Positions 8,546 to 16,765 of a stretch of DNA of 64,000 nucleotides are shown piece by piece. Source of the DNA: Saccharopolyspora soli (GTDB lineage: Bacteria > Actinomycetota > Actinomycetes > Mycobacteriales > Pseudonocardiaceae). The notes under the pieces were generated by a model. The model saw only the letters and a program-made list of their open reading frames with translations. It was not told the origin of the DNA and did no database searches. Made by a program: the position numbers and the translations under genes. The DNA lies in NCBI RefSeq assembly GCF_022678645.1, contig NZ_JALBWV010000013.1, positions 1 to 64,000 of the forward strand, given 5' to 3'. Within the stretch, counting starts at the first letter, position 1. Every line of letters begins with the position of its first letter.

Positions 8546-9400
8546 TCAGCCGGAATAGGGCAGCACGGCCTGGCCGCGGCCCGCCTCCGGCACCCGGAAC
8601 ACCGCGCCCGCCAACGGGTGGTCGGCCAAGTCGGTACCCACCTGGGAGGTCGTGATGTACAGGTCGGTCAGGCCGGGGCCGCCGAACGTGCAGGCGGTCA
8701 CCTTCGGCGCGGGCACTTCGACGCGGTCGACGAGTTCACCGTCCGGCGAGTAGCGGTGCACGGCTCCCCCGCCCCACAGCGCGACCCAGATGTGCCCCTC
8801 CGCATCCACGGTGAGCCCGTCCGGCGCACCGGCTTCCGGTGCCACCTGCGCGACGTGGCGGCGGCTGCGCAGCTCGCCGTCGACGTAGTCGAACGCGTCG
8901 ACGCACTGCGTGGGGGTGTCCACGTAGTACGCGGTCGATCCGTCCGGGCTCCACGCGAGGCCGTTGGAGATCGTGACTTGGTCGACGACGACGGAGACTG
9001 AGCCGTCGGCGTCCAATCTGTACAACGAACCCCTGCCGGGTTCGCTCTGGTAGGACATCGATCCGCAGTAGAAGCGGCCGTCGGGATCACAACCGCCTTC
9101 GTTCATCCGCACCGTCGGATCGCTCCAAACCTCGCCGAACGGCCGCACCTCGGTCAGGTCGTCGTCGGCCAAGGCGAACCCCCGCTCCAACGCGAGCACC
9201 GCGCCACCGCCGATTCGCGGTCGCAGCGCGGCCGCCACCGATCCGACGTGGGCGCGAAGCACCTCGCCGGTCGCCTGGTCCAGCGTCAGGACGTCCCCGG
9301 CCAGCATGTCCACCCAGCGCAACCCCGGCCAGTCCCGGTGCCACACCGGACCTTCCCCGTGGTGCGCGCACGGGTCGGTGAGCTGCTCTGCTTCGGTCAT
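8546..9400 (-). CDS. SMP-30/gluconolactonase family protein
   Basis: This 284-residue six-bladed propeller has the family signatures HGEGPVWH (metal Glu near 16), RMNEGGCDPDGRFYCG, ISNGLAWSPDGSTAYYVDT and GAPDGLTVDAEGHIWVA, with the Asn and Asp metal ligands. Members hydrolyse sugar or aldonic lactones in the cytoplasm. It is followed on the same strand direction by a zinc alcohol dehydrogenase, a small membrane protein and a sodium/solute symporter (all upstream on the minus strand), which fits oxidation of an imported sugar to its lactone and then hydrolysis. It ends 6 bp from the convergent amidohydrolase. Confidence 0.92.
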   Translation of the reverse strand: MTEAEQLTDPCAHHGEGPVWHRDWPGLRWVDMLAGDVLTLDQATGEVLRAHVGSVAAALRPRIGGGAVLALERGFALADDDLTEVRPFGEVWSDPTVRMNEGGCDPDGRFYCGSMSYQSEPGRGSLYRLDADGSVSVVVDQVTISNGLAWSPDGSTAYYVDTPTQCVDAFDYVDGELRSRRHVAQVAPEAGAPDGLTVDAEGHIWVALWGGGAVHRYSPDGELVDRVEVPAPKVTACTFGGPGLTDLYITTSQVGTDLADHPLAGAVFRVPEAGRGQAVLPYSG

Positions 9401-9421
9401 GGGGCGTCTCCTCTGATGCTG

Positions 9422-10435
9422 TCAGGGGTGCAGGAGGACCTTCACGATCTTGGCACGTTGTTCGGCTCCGACGCGCAGTGCCTCCGCCGCGTCGTCGAGC
9501 CCGAACTCGCGGCTGATGATCCGGGCCGGGTCGAGCGCGCCGCTGGCGAACGCCCGCACCGCGTGGACCCAGGCTCGGGAGGGCGCGCCGAACACCGTGT
9601 GCAGCGTGATCTGGTTGAGCGTGAGGTGTCCCGCCGACAAGCCTTGTCCGTCGTAGGCCGGAATCCCGGTCAGCACGACGCGCCCGCCTCGGCGGACCAG
9701 CCGGGTGGCGACGTCCGCGGTGCCGGACGCACCCGCGGCTTCCAGCACCGCATCGAAACGCCCGGAGTGCTGCGCTGCCTCGTCAGGGCCCAACGATGTG
9801 GTAGCCCCGCAGGTCGCGGCCAGTTCCGCGCGCGCTGGCTCGGCGTCGATGACGACCAGTTCCGCCGGTGCCGCCGCGGCCAGCAACTGCGTGGCGAGCA
9901 ACCCGAGGCTGCCTCCCCCGACGACCGCAACCCGCTCACCAGGCACGGTTGCCAGCTTCAGGCATGCCTCCGCCACGCAGGCAGCCGGTTCGAGCGCTGC
10001 CGCGGCCCGCAGATCGGCGTGCGGGGGCAGCACGTGCAGCAGACGTGCCGGGATGGTCAGGTAATCGGCCCAGGCGCCGGGCTGGGTGAACCCCGTCTCG
10101 TCGTACCCCGCGCTGCACAGGTTGTTGTCGCCGCGACCGCAGGCCGCGCAGACCTGGCAGTTGCGAAACCCCTCGCCGACCACGGGTTGGCCGACCAACT
10201 CGGCGCGGACGCCCACACCGACCTCGACCACGGTGCCAGACCACTCGTGGCCGGGTACGACGGGGTAGCGAACGAGCTCCGGTGGGCGTCCGCCGGTGAA
10301 CAGTTCGCGGTCCGATCCGCAGATCCCGGTCCACGCCACCCGGACCAGGGCCTCCCCCGGCCCTGGCGGCACCGGCTCGGCGGACCCCACCCGCAGGCTG
10401 CCCGGTTGATCGATGGTGACTGCGCGCGGGTTCAT
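9422..10435 (-). CDS. Zinc-dependent medium-chain alcohol/polyol dehydrogenase
   Basis: The 337-residue protein carries the zinc MDR pattern. GICGSDRELF and GHEWSGTVVEVG hold the catalytic zinc ligands, CQVCAACGRGDNNLC holds the four-Cys structural zinc loop, and VAVVGGGSLGLLATQLL is the NAD(P)-binding GxGxxG. These enzymes oxidise secondary alcohols, polyols or sugars (threonine, sorbitol, galactitol or glucose dehydrogenase types). The start is ATG at 10435, overlapping the stop of the upstream small membrane gene by 4 nt (ATGA). The context suggests an imported sugar or polyol as substrate, with SMP-30 acting next. Confidence 0.9.
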   Translation of the reverse strand: MNPRAVTIDQPGSLRVGSAEPVPPGPGEALVRVAWTGICGSDRELFTGGRPPELVRYPVVPGHEWSGTVVEVGVGVRAELVGQPVVGEGFRNCQVCAACGRGDNNLCSAGYDETGFTQPGAWADYLTIPARLLHVLPPHADLRAAAALEPAACVAEACLKLATVPGERVAVVGGGSLGLLATQLLAAAAPAELVVIDAEPARAELAATCGATTSLGPDEAAQHSGRFDAVLEAAGASGTADVATRLVRRGGRVVLTGIPAYDGQGLSAGHLTLNQITLHTVFGAPSRAWVHAVRAFASGALDPARIISREFGLDDAAEALRVGAEQRAKIVKVLLHP

Positions 10436-10722
10436 TCGGCGTTGTCGTGCTTGAGCGGACGCCGCCAGACCCAGAGGACGAACAGCGCGCCGACGACCAC
10501 CATGGCCAGTCCCGTCCACAGGTTGATGTTGATCCCCTGCGACTTCGCCAACCCGTCCTCGGTCGGGAACAGACCGGCACCACCGATCAGCAGGCCGTAG
10601 AGCAGGAACAGCCCGCCGATCACCGTCCGGACGTCGAAGAGCGTGCGCGCTGTTCCGGACTGCTCCTCCAACTCCGCGACAGCCGCCGCGTGCCTGGTGC
10701 GCTCAACCGCGTCTTCCCGCAT
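10432..10722 (-). CDS. Small two-helix membrane protein beside a symporter
   Basis: A 96-residue protein with a charged N-terminus (MREDAVERTRHAAAVAELEE) and two predicted transmembrane helices, VIGGLFLLYGLLIGGAGLF and LWTGLAMVVVGALFVLWVW, ending RRPLKHDNAE. The ATG at 10722 is preceded by AGGAGGA. It lies 36 nt downstream of the sodium/solute symporter and is translationally coupled to the dehydrogenase. Similar small proteins often accompany SSS-family sugar symporters; a helper role is inferred only from position. Confidence 0.75.
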   Translation of the reverse strand: MREDAVERTRHAAAVAELEEQSGTARTLFDVRTVIGGLFLLYGLLIGGAGLFPTEDGLAKSQGININLWTGLAMVVVGALFVLWVWRRPLKHDNAE

Positions 10723-10758
10723 TCGGTTCCTCCTCGCGCGTTGCGGAATCATCCTGGC

Positions 10759-12426
10759 TCAGACCGAGAACGGCAGGTAGCAAAGTGCGGCCAAGACTAT
10801 GGCGCTCCACCCGAGCACGGCCGGACGCCGGTACCAAACCGAGTCGCCCGGTGCCCGCGCACCCGCCGAGCGGGCAGCCGCCCTGGTGTAGACGAGCCCT
10901 TCCAACTCGGCGTCCGTTTTGGGCGATGTCGCCAGCGCGATCGGCACGCTGACCGCGACGTCCACGCAGAAGGCGATCATCGAGGAAATCATGTTCGCGC
11001 CCTGGTCGGTGCTGATCGGCACCATCCCGTTCTTGTACGCCGCGTAGAAGCTGATCGGTGCGAGGGTACCGATCAGCAGTCCCCAGAACCCGGCCTTCGC
11101 GGTCATCCGCTTCCAGAACAACGCCAGGATGAACGTCGCGAACAGCGGAACGTTGAAGAACGAGAACAGGGTCTGCATGTAGTTCATGATGTTGCTGAAC
11201 GACGCCGCGATGAACGCGGTGCCCATCCCGATCAGCACGCCGACGGCGGTGATGACCCGCCCCACCCGCAGGTAGTGCGCATCGGGCATGCCCGGCTTCA
11301 GGTACGCCTGCCAGATGTCGGTGGTGAACACCGTGTTGAAGCTGGACACGTTGGCCGCCATGCCCGCCATGAACGACGCCATCAGGCCCGTCACCGCGAG
11401 CCCCAGGACGCCGTTGGGCAGCAGATCGCGCATCAGCAGCGGGATCGCGTCGTTGTACTCGTAGCCGCTGCCCGGTTGTCCGATGCCGGGCTCCACCAGC
11501 AGCGCGATGATTCCCGGCAGCACCACGATCAGCGGGATGAAGATCTTCGGGAAGGCCGCGATCAGCGGAGTCCGGCGGGCCGCCGAGAGGTTCTTCGCCG
11601 ACAGCGAGCGCTGCACCTCCGCGAAGTTCGTCGTCCAGTAGCCGAACGACACGGCGAACCCGAGGCCGAGCGTGATGGTCAACCAGTTCGCGCCGAGCGG
11701 GTTCTCCTGCCCGATCCCGGTGCCGCCCCACGCGGTGAGGAAGTCCGCGCCCGGCCCTGCCACGACCTTGTCGATGAGCCCGTCGATGCCCCCGACGCGC
11801 GCCAGTCCCAGCACCGTCAGCGGGATCAGCGCGGCAACGATCACGAAGAACTGCAGGACCTCGTTGTAGATCGCGGAGGACAGCCCGCCGATGACGATGT
11901 AGGCGAGCACGAAAACGCCCGCGACCAGGATCGAGACCGGCAGCGGCCACCCGAGCAACGCGCGCAGCACGATGGCCAGCGCGTACAGGTTGACCCCCGC
12001 GATCAACACCGAGGCGACCGCGAAGATCACCGCGCTGAGCAGGTGCGAGGACTTGCTGAACCGCAGCAGCAGGAACTCCGGCACGCTGCGGACCTTGGAG
12101 TTGTAGTAGAACGGCATCATCACCAGGCCCAGGAAGACCATCGCGGGAATCGCGCCGATCCAGTACCAGTGCACCGTGTAGGCGCCGTACTGCGCGCCGT
12201 TCGCCGCCATGCCGAGGATTTCGGTCGCCCCGAGGTTCGCCGACACGAACGCCAGCCCGGTCACCCACGCGGGCAAGGACCGTCCGGACAGGAAGAAGTC
12301 CAGGCTGTTGCTGACGCTGCGCTTGGCAGCCAGCGCGATTCCCAGCACCACTACGAAGTAGACGACCAGGATCAGGTTGTCCATCCAGTTCATCGACAGG
12401 CGCAGGTCGTCGGCGAGTACACGCAT
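10759..12426 (-). CDS. Sodium:solute symporter (SSS family, SGLT-like)
   Basis: A 555-residue integral membrane protein with about 14 hydrophobic segments. SSS marks include FFLSGRSLPAWVTGLAFVSA near residue 50 and then NLGATEILGMAANGAQYGAY, GLSSAIYNEVLQFF, and FGYWTTNFAEVQRSLSAKN with the SGLT-like WWTNFAEVQR region. The protein would import a sugar, polyol or related solute driven by sodium. The start is ATG at 12426. It heads the minus-strand operon that runs into the small membrane protein, dehydrogenase and SMP-30 genes. Two operator-like sequences lie upstream at 12489-12504 and 12545-12558. Confidence 0.93.
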   Translation of the reverse strand: MRVLADDLRLSMNWMDNLILVVYFVVVLGIALAAKRSVSNSLDFFLSGRSLPAWVTGLAFVSANLGATEILGMAANGAQYGAYTVHWYWIGAIPAMVFLGLVMMPFYYNSKVRSVPEFLLLRFSKSSHLLSAVIFAVASVLIAGVNLYALAIVLRALLGWPLPVSILVAGVFVLAYIVIGGLSSAIYNEVLQFFVIVAALIPLTVLGLARVGGIDGLIDKVVAGPGADFLTAWGGTGIGQENPLGANWLTITLGLGFAVSFGYWTTNFAEVQRSLSAKNLSAARRTPLIAAFPKIFIPLIVVLPGIIALLVEPGIGQPGSGYEYNDAIPLLMRDLLPNGVLGLAVTGLMASFMAGMAANVSSFNTVFTTDIWQAYLKPGMPDAHYLRVGRVITAVGVLIGMGTAFIAASFSNIMNYMQTLFSFFNVPLFATFILALFWKRMTAKAGFWGLLIGTLAPISFYAAYKNGMVPISTDQGANMISSMIAFCVDVAVSVPIALATSPKTDAELEGLVYTRAAARSAGARAPGDSVWYRRPAVLGWSAIVLAALCYLPFSV

Positions 12427-12488
12427 GGTTGAGAATTCCTCGTCTTCATCGGCGAAGTCGGGCGGCCGGTCACCGGTCAGTCCGTTTC

Positions 12489-12504
12489 GTCCGACTGGTC
12501 GGAC
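12489..12504. promoter_or_regulatory. Perfect 7-bp inverted repeat upstream of the symporter operon
   Basis: GTCCGAC, TG, GTCGGAC at 12489-12504, 63 bp before the symporter ATG. The half-sites resemble GntR/FadR-type GGTC..GAC elements. No dedicated regulator gene is adjacent. Confidence 0.4.
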
Positions 12505-12544
12505 ATTGTTCGAAAGGCCCCGCACACCGCGTCCGCCCCGGAGA

Positions 12545-12558
12545 TGTTAGCGATAACA
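12545..12558. promoter_or_regulatory. LacI-like operator candidate upstream of the symporter operon
   Basis: TGTTAGCGATAACA is a near-palindrome of the LacI-family kind (TGTTA..CG..TAACA), centred about 125 bp upstream of the symporter start. A related TGTTAACGATCACA lies at 12685-12698 across the patatin stop codon; that one may be chance. The rest of 12427-12686 holds no gene. Confidence 0.35.
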
Positions 12559-12686
12559 CGGCAAGCGTCAACCCCCGCGAAATCTCCCGGCCACACAAAC
12601 CTTTCGAAAGCCGCAAAACGACAAGTCAGGTTCGAGTCGATGCGGCTCGATCCCGCCAGCCCGCCCGTGCGACTACATCATTTCTG

Positions 12687-13466
12687 TTAACGATCACACC
12701 GTGCGACGACCACATCAACACGGCGGCCCCGCTGGGCGAGATCGCGCAGCTGCCAACTCGTCGTGCGATAGCCGCGCTCGATGAGCCTGCTCGTCCGGGA
12801 GAACGTCCAACCCGTGCCTGGGCTGGCGGCACCGCCGAGCACGAGAACCCGGCGGTCGTCGACCGGGGCTGACGACCGGTACCCGACGGGGCGAGGCCAG
12901 CGGGTCGTCGGCAGTGCGATCACGGTCGCGGCGCCGAGCTCGAATGCCTCGGCGATGGGGAGGTCGTGCCGGATTCCCCCATCGATCAGCCGGACACCGT
13001 CGATCTCAACGGCGGGGAGCAAGAACGGGATCGCGCAACTCGCGAGCAGCGCGGGAAGCAGCGGTCCGCCGCTGAGGACGTGTTGTCGACGAGTTCCGCC
13101 GTCGGTCGCGAGCACGAACAGCGGCACGGCGAGTTGTTCGAAGGTGCACCGGGGCGAGAGGACCGATTCGGCGAGTCGGCCCAGTCCCGCATTGCTGAAC
13201 ACGGCCCCTCGATCGCGCATCGATCCGCCGTCCAAGCAGAAGAGATCCCGTGCACCAGCGCGCCGCCACAGGGCGTCCAGATGTGCGACCGCCGAAGCGG
13301 GTTCGGCGGCCCGCACCGCGGCGTTGAGCGCGCCGACGGAACAGCCGACGATGAAATCGGGGTGCACACCGTGCTCGGCGAGCGCCCGCAACTGTCCTAC
13401 TTGGACAGCTCCGTGACTGCCTCCTGCTCCGAGGACGAACGCCACCGGACGGGGCCACCCGGTCAT
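12687..13466 (-). CDS. Patatin-like phospholipase (RssA type)
   Basis: The 259-residue protein has the patatin catalytic dyad set: the oxyanion loop GAGGSHGA (13-20), the nucleophile elbow GCSVG (Ser43), and the aspartate motif IDGGIRHDLP. It is a predicted serine lipid acyl hydrolase of the short bacterial RssA-like class, probably cytoplasmic or membrane-associated since no signal peptide is visible. The start is ATG at 13466 with AGGAGG just upstream. It follows the two-component pair on the same strand by 119 bp and may share a transcript with it. Confidence 0.92.
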   Translation of the reverse strand: MTGWPRPVAFVLGAGGSHGAVQVGQLRALAEHGVHPDFIVGCSVGALNAAVRAAEPASAVAHLDALWRRAGARDLFCLDGGSMRDRGAVFSNAGLGRLAESVLSPRCTFEQLAVPLFVLATDGGTRRQHVLSGGPLLPALLASCAIPFLLPAVEIDGVRLIDGGIRHDLPIAEAFELGAATVIALPTTRWPRPVGYRSSAPVDDRRVLVLGGAASPGTGWTFSRTSRLIERGYRTTSWQLRDLAQRGRRVDVVVARCDR

Positions 13467-13585
13467 CGTGCCTCCTCGTACGGCGTCGGTTCGCACCCGA
13501 CGATGCCGTTTCGGGAAGCCGCTGCGCGTCTATCCGCGGTCAGCGATCGATGTGACCGGAGGTGGAGACGATCCGGTTCGCGGTG

Positions 13586-14245
13586 TTACCTGCCGGGGCG
13601 GATGAGCCGGTGCTCGTAGGCGAAGACGACCGCTTGGATCCGGTCCCGCAGTCCCAGTTTCATCAGGATCCGCCACACGTGGGTCTTGACGGTGCCCTCG
13701 GACAGGTGCAGTTCACCTGCGATTTCGGCGTTGGACCTGCCTTTGCCGACCAGCAGCAGGATCTCGCGCTCCCGCTCGGTCAGCGCCGCGAGCGGATCCG
13801 GCTCGGTCGACGGCACCGGCAGGTCGGCGGCCATGTGGTCGAGCAGCCGCCGGGTCGTCGACGGCGCGATCACGGCGTCGCCGCGATGGACCGTGCGGAT
13901 CGCGGCGAGCAGTTCCTCGGGGTCGGCGTCCTTGACCAGGAATCCGCTGGCGCCCGCGCGCAACGCGGCGAAGGCGTGCTCGTCCAGGTCGTAGGTCGTC
14001 AGCATGATGACCTTCGGCGCGCCGTCGCGGGACAGCAGCCGCCGGGTCGTCTCGACGCCGTCCAGCCTGGGCATGCGCACGTCCATGAGCACCACGTCCG
14101 CCGAGGTCGTCGCCAGGCGGTCCAGTGCCTCGCGACCGTCACCGGCCACGCCGATCACAGTCATGTCCTCCTGCGAATCCACCACCATCACGAAACCAGC
14201 GCGCACCAAGACCTGATCATCGACCAGGAACACCCGAATGCTCAC
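13586..14245 (-). CDS. NarL/FixJ-family response regulator
   Basis: A 219-residue regulator with an N-terminal receiver domain (VFLVDDQVLVRAGF; phospho-acceptor Asp in DVVLMDVRMPRLDG near 54; Lys in LVKDADPEELL) and a C-terminal LuxR-type helix-turn-helix (LTEREREILLLVGKGRSNAEIAGELHLSEGTVKTHV). The GTG start at 14245 lies inside the 3' end of the kinase gene, a 29-nt overlap, so the two proteins are made together. It would bind DNA once phosphorylated by the adjacent kinase. Its regulon is unknown. Confidence 0.94.
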   Translation of the reverse strand: MSIRVFLVDDQVLVRAGFVMVVDSQEDMTVIGVAGDGREALDRLATTSADVVLMDVRMPRLDGVETTRRLLSRDGAPKVIMLTTYDLDEHAFAALRAGASGFLVKDADPEELLAAIRTVHRGDAVIAPSTTRRLLDHMAADLPVPSTEPDPLAALTEREREILLLVGKGRSNAEIAGELHLSEGTVKTHVWRILMKLGLRDRIQAVVFAYEHRLIRPGR

Positions 14246-15536
14246 CCGCCACCTCCCCCACCCGGCGCGGCAACCACGCCTCCACCAGGAATCCGCCATC
14301 GCTGCCCGGACCAGCGGTGGCCCGCCCACCGACCACCGACAGCCGTTCCCGCATCCCGACCAGCCCGTGTCCGGGATCGCCGGTGCCCCCACCCGCGCCA
14401 TCATCGCGCACCGCGATCACCAGGCAGTCCGGGGACCACGCGAAACTCACCTGGGCGCGGGCACTCGGCCCGGCATGCTTCAACGTGTTCGTCAACGCCT
14501 CCTGGACCGCTCGGAACGCGGCGAATTCGGCGCCCGGACTCAGGCCGATTTCGCCGTCACCAGGCGGATCGCGCTCCTCGAACACGACGGGGACGCCCGC
14601 CGCGCGGATCCGGTCGAGCAGTTCTGGCAGATCGGCCAACTGCGGATGTGGGAACTGCTCGTCGTCCCGCGTCCCGGTGCGCAGCACTCGCAGCAGTCCG
14701 CGGATGTCGGCCAGCGCTTGGCGTCCGGTCCGTGCGATGGTCGTCAACGACTCCACCGCGCGGGCCTGGTCGGCCTTGGCCACGTACCTGCCGCCGTCGG
14801 CCTGGCTGATCACCACGGACAACGCGTGTGCGACGACGTCGTGCATCTCGCGGGCGATCCGGGCTCGCTCGTCGGCAACCGCGCGCCGAGCACGCTCCTC
14901 CCGTTCGGCCTCCGCACGCATCGCCCGTTCTTCCAGCGCAGCAACATAGGCGACGCGCACCCGGCGGAACATGCCGAGGCTCCACGCCGCGACCACGAAC
15001 GGGACCAACCGCACCGCCGCGTGTCCGAACCACCCCGCCGGTCCAACGGGAAGACCGGCGAGCGGGAACCCGCAAACCGAGACCACCACGGCCCCGGCCA
15101 CGCCGGTGACCAGGCCAACGGCCGGAGCGGACCGCGCTCCGTAGCCGCTGAGCGAATACAGCGCCACCAGGAACAGCGACGTGGACGGCAGGAACCACCA
15201 GATGCTCGCCAACATCTGGACACCCGTCGCGACGCCGACAACCGCGAACGACGGGACGGGCCGAACCCTCCGCCACACCAACGCACCGTGCCCGGCGACG
15301 ACCGACACCACGACCAGCTCCCGCCACGGCGGACGCGTGGCCGGTGCCCCACCTACCACCGGCTCGCCGGTGCTGTCGAACAGCAACAGCACCGTCCACG
15401 CACCGAGCGTCGCGGCCAGCAGGACCGCGAACCCGGAATCGACCAACAGCGGGTGTGCGCGCGTCATCCGGCCGATGCGCTCCAGCCAGACCGGCACCCC
15501 GGTATCCCGCCCGAACCTGCCCACGGCGCCGAGCAT
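14217..15536 (-). CDS. Two-component sensor histidine kinase (HisKA_3, DesK/LiaS-like)
   Basis: A roughly 439-residue kinase. Five to six N-terminal membrane helices with short loops form the sensor, followed by a coiled linker (ALEERAMRAEAEREERARR), the HisKA_3 phosphorylation motif ARIAREMHDVVAHALSVV, and a HATPase domain with EALTNTLKHAG and DDGAGGGTGDPGHGLVGMRERL. The lack of a large extracellular domain suggests intramembrane sensing, for example of envelope stress. The start is uncertain: ATG at 15536 is given, while GTG at 15566 is possible. Neither has a clear ribosome site. The gene is divergent from the sigma factor across a very short gap. Confidence 0.9.
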   Translation of the reverse strand: MLGAVGRFGRDTGVPVWLERIGRMTRAHPLLVDSGFAVLLAATLGAWTVLLLFDSTGEPVVGGAPATRPPWRELVVVSVVAGHGALVWRRVRPVPSFAVVGVATGVQMLASIWWFLPSTSLFLVALYSLSGYGARSAPAVGLVTGVAGAVVVSVCGFPLAGLPVGPAGWFGHAAVRLVPFVVAAWSLGMFRRVRVAYVAALEERAMRAEAEREERARRAVADERARIAREMHDVVAHALSVVISQADGGRYVAKADQARAVESLTTIARTGRQALADIRGLLRVLRTGTRDDEQFPHPQLADLPELLDRIRAAGVPVVFEERDPPGDGEIGLSPGAEFAAFRAVQEALTNTLKHAGPSARAQVSFAWSPDCLVIAVRDDGAGGGTGDPGHGLVGMRERLSVVGGRATAGPGSDGGFLVEAWLPRRVGEVAGEHSGVPGR

Positions 15537-15601
15537 CCCGCATGCTGTTGCGCATCCGCACCTCACGTTCCGCTGGTTCGGGGCGTTTACCGGGGGTGAA
15601 G

Positions 15602-16093
15602 GTGAGACCGTTCGAGCAGATCGTTGACGAGTACGGGTCGATGGTGCTGCGGGTTTGCCGGGCCGTGCTCGGACCTGCCGACGCCGACGACGCGTGGTCC
15701 GAGACGTTCCTGGCCGCCCTGCGCGCGTATCCGGAACTGGCCGAGGACGCGAACGTCGAGGCGTGGCTGGTCACGATCGCCCACCGCAAGGCGATCGACG
15801 TCGTCCGGGCGGCGGCGCGTCGACCGGTGGTGGTCGAGCGGCTGCCCGAGCGGACCAGCACCACGGGCCGACCGGAGGACTGGGACGGTGACCTGTGGGC
15901 CGCGCTCAGCGAGCTGCCGACCAAGCAGCGCACCGCGGTGGCCTACCACTACCTGGCCGGTCTGCCCTACGCCGAGATCGCCGCGATCACCGGCGGCAGC
16001 ACCGACGCCGCCCGGCGGGCCGCCGCGGACGGCATCAGAACCCTGCGCACGACTTATCAACGCGCCACGAGCACCGAAGGGCGAGTGCGATGA
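15602..16093 (+). CDS. Sigma-70 family (ECF-type) RNA polymerase sigma factor
   Basis: The 163-residue protein has only regions 2 and 4. VDEYGSMVLRVCRAVLG and DDAWSETFLAALRAYPEL represent sigma2 (core binding and -10 recognition), and LPTKQRTAVAYHYLAGLPYAEIAAITGGSTDAARRA is the sigma4 helix-turn-helix. The start is taken as GTG at 15602, though GTG at 15596 is equally in frame. Its stop overlaps the ATG of the Ogt-like gene by 4 nt (ATGA), so the two are translationally coupled. No anti-sigma factor gene is adjacent. A role in alkylation or stress response is inferred from this pairing. Confidence 0.88.
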   Translation: MRPFEQIVDEYGSMVLRVCRAVLGPADADDAWSETFLAALRAYPELAEDANVEAWLVTIAHRKAIDVVRAAARRPVVVERLPERTSTTGRPEDWDGDLWAALSELPTKQRTAVAYHYLAGLPYAEIAAITGGSTDAARRAAADGIRTLRTTYQRATSTEGRVR

Positions 16094-16707
16094 TGACGAT
16101 CCACGAATCCGACGACCAGCACCTGTTCGACGCCCTCCCGGCGATCGACGACGACGCCAGCACGCGGCTGCGCGCCCGGCTGGTGCAGGCCGCCCAGCGG
16201 GACGGGCTGCTCGACGTCGCCTACCGCACGATCGACACCCCCGTCGGCGAGCTGCTGCTGGCCACCACCGAACGAGGGTTGGTGCGGGTCGCCTACGCCC
16301 GCCAGGGACACGACCAGGTCCTGGAGTCGCTGGCGGAGGCGATCAGCCCGCGCATACTGCGCGCACCGCAGCGGCTGGACGAGGTCGCTCGCGAGATCGA
16401 TGAGTACTTCGCCGGGCAGCGGCGCACTTTCGACCTCCCGCTGGACTGGCGCCTGTCGCGCGGCTTCCGGCGCAACGTGCTCTCGCACCTGTCGGAAATC
16501 GCCTACGGCAGCACCGCGAGCTACGCCGCGGTCGCCTCGGCCGCGGGCAGCCCGAAGGCGGTGCGCGCGGTGGGCACGGCGTGCGCCACCAACCCGCTGC
16601 CGGTCGTGGTGCCGTGCCACCGCGTCGTGCGCTCGGACGGCACGTCCGGCGGGTACGTCGGTGGCCCGGAAGCCAAGACCACCCTGCTGACCTTGGAGGC
16701 TGCCTGA
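16090..16707 (+). CDS. ogt: Methylated-DNA-[protein]-cysteine S-methyltransferase
   Basis: A 205-residue alkyltransferase that repairs O6-alkylguanine by suicidal transfer to Cys. The helix-turn-helix and active site are clear: FRRNVLSHLSEIAYGSTASYA, AVGTACATNPLPVVV, and PCHRVVRSDGTSGGYVGG with the acceptor Cys at 176. About 40 residues precede the usual N-terminal domain (HESDDQHLFDALPAIDDDA), which is longer than simple Ogt proteins. Translation is coupled to the sigma factor gene. A likely bidirectional terminator follows at 16721-16764. Confidence 0.95.
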   Translation: MMTIHESDDQHLFDALPAIDDDASTRLRARLVQAAQRDGLLDVAYRTIDTPVGELLLATTERGLVRVAYARQGHDQVLESLAEAISPRILRAPQRLDEVAREIDEYFAGQRRTFDLPLDWRLSRGFRRNVLSHLSEIAYGSTASYAAVASAAGSPKAVRAVGTACATNPLPVVVPCHRVVRSDGTSGGYVGGPEAKTTLLTLEAA

Positions 16708-16720
16708 GCAGCACCGCTAG

Positions 16721-16764
16721 CCGCGCGCCGTGAAATGTCCACTATGGACAGCACGGCGGCGCGG
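16721..16764. terminator. Long hairpin between convergent ogt and membrane-protein genes
   Basis: The arms CCGCGCGCCGTG (16721-16732) and CACGGCGGCGCGG (16752-16764) pair with one bulge. The loop itself contains the near-palindrome TGTCCACTATGGACA (16736-16750). It lies between the ogt stop (16707) and the stop of the minus-strand membrane protein (16766), as expected for a bidirectional terminator without a U-tract. Confidence 0.65.
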
Positions 16765-16765
16765 T

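Noticed and set aside
10447-12432. Long plus-strand frame opposite the sodium/solute symporter
   Set aside because: Antisense shadow, dominated by Arg, Gln, His and Asp; the minus-strand product is a clear SSS transporter.
12685-12698. Second LacI-like site as a firm operator
   Set aside because: It overlaps the patatin stop codon and is 259 bp from the symporter start, so chance similarity is likely; it is only mentioned in support of the first site.
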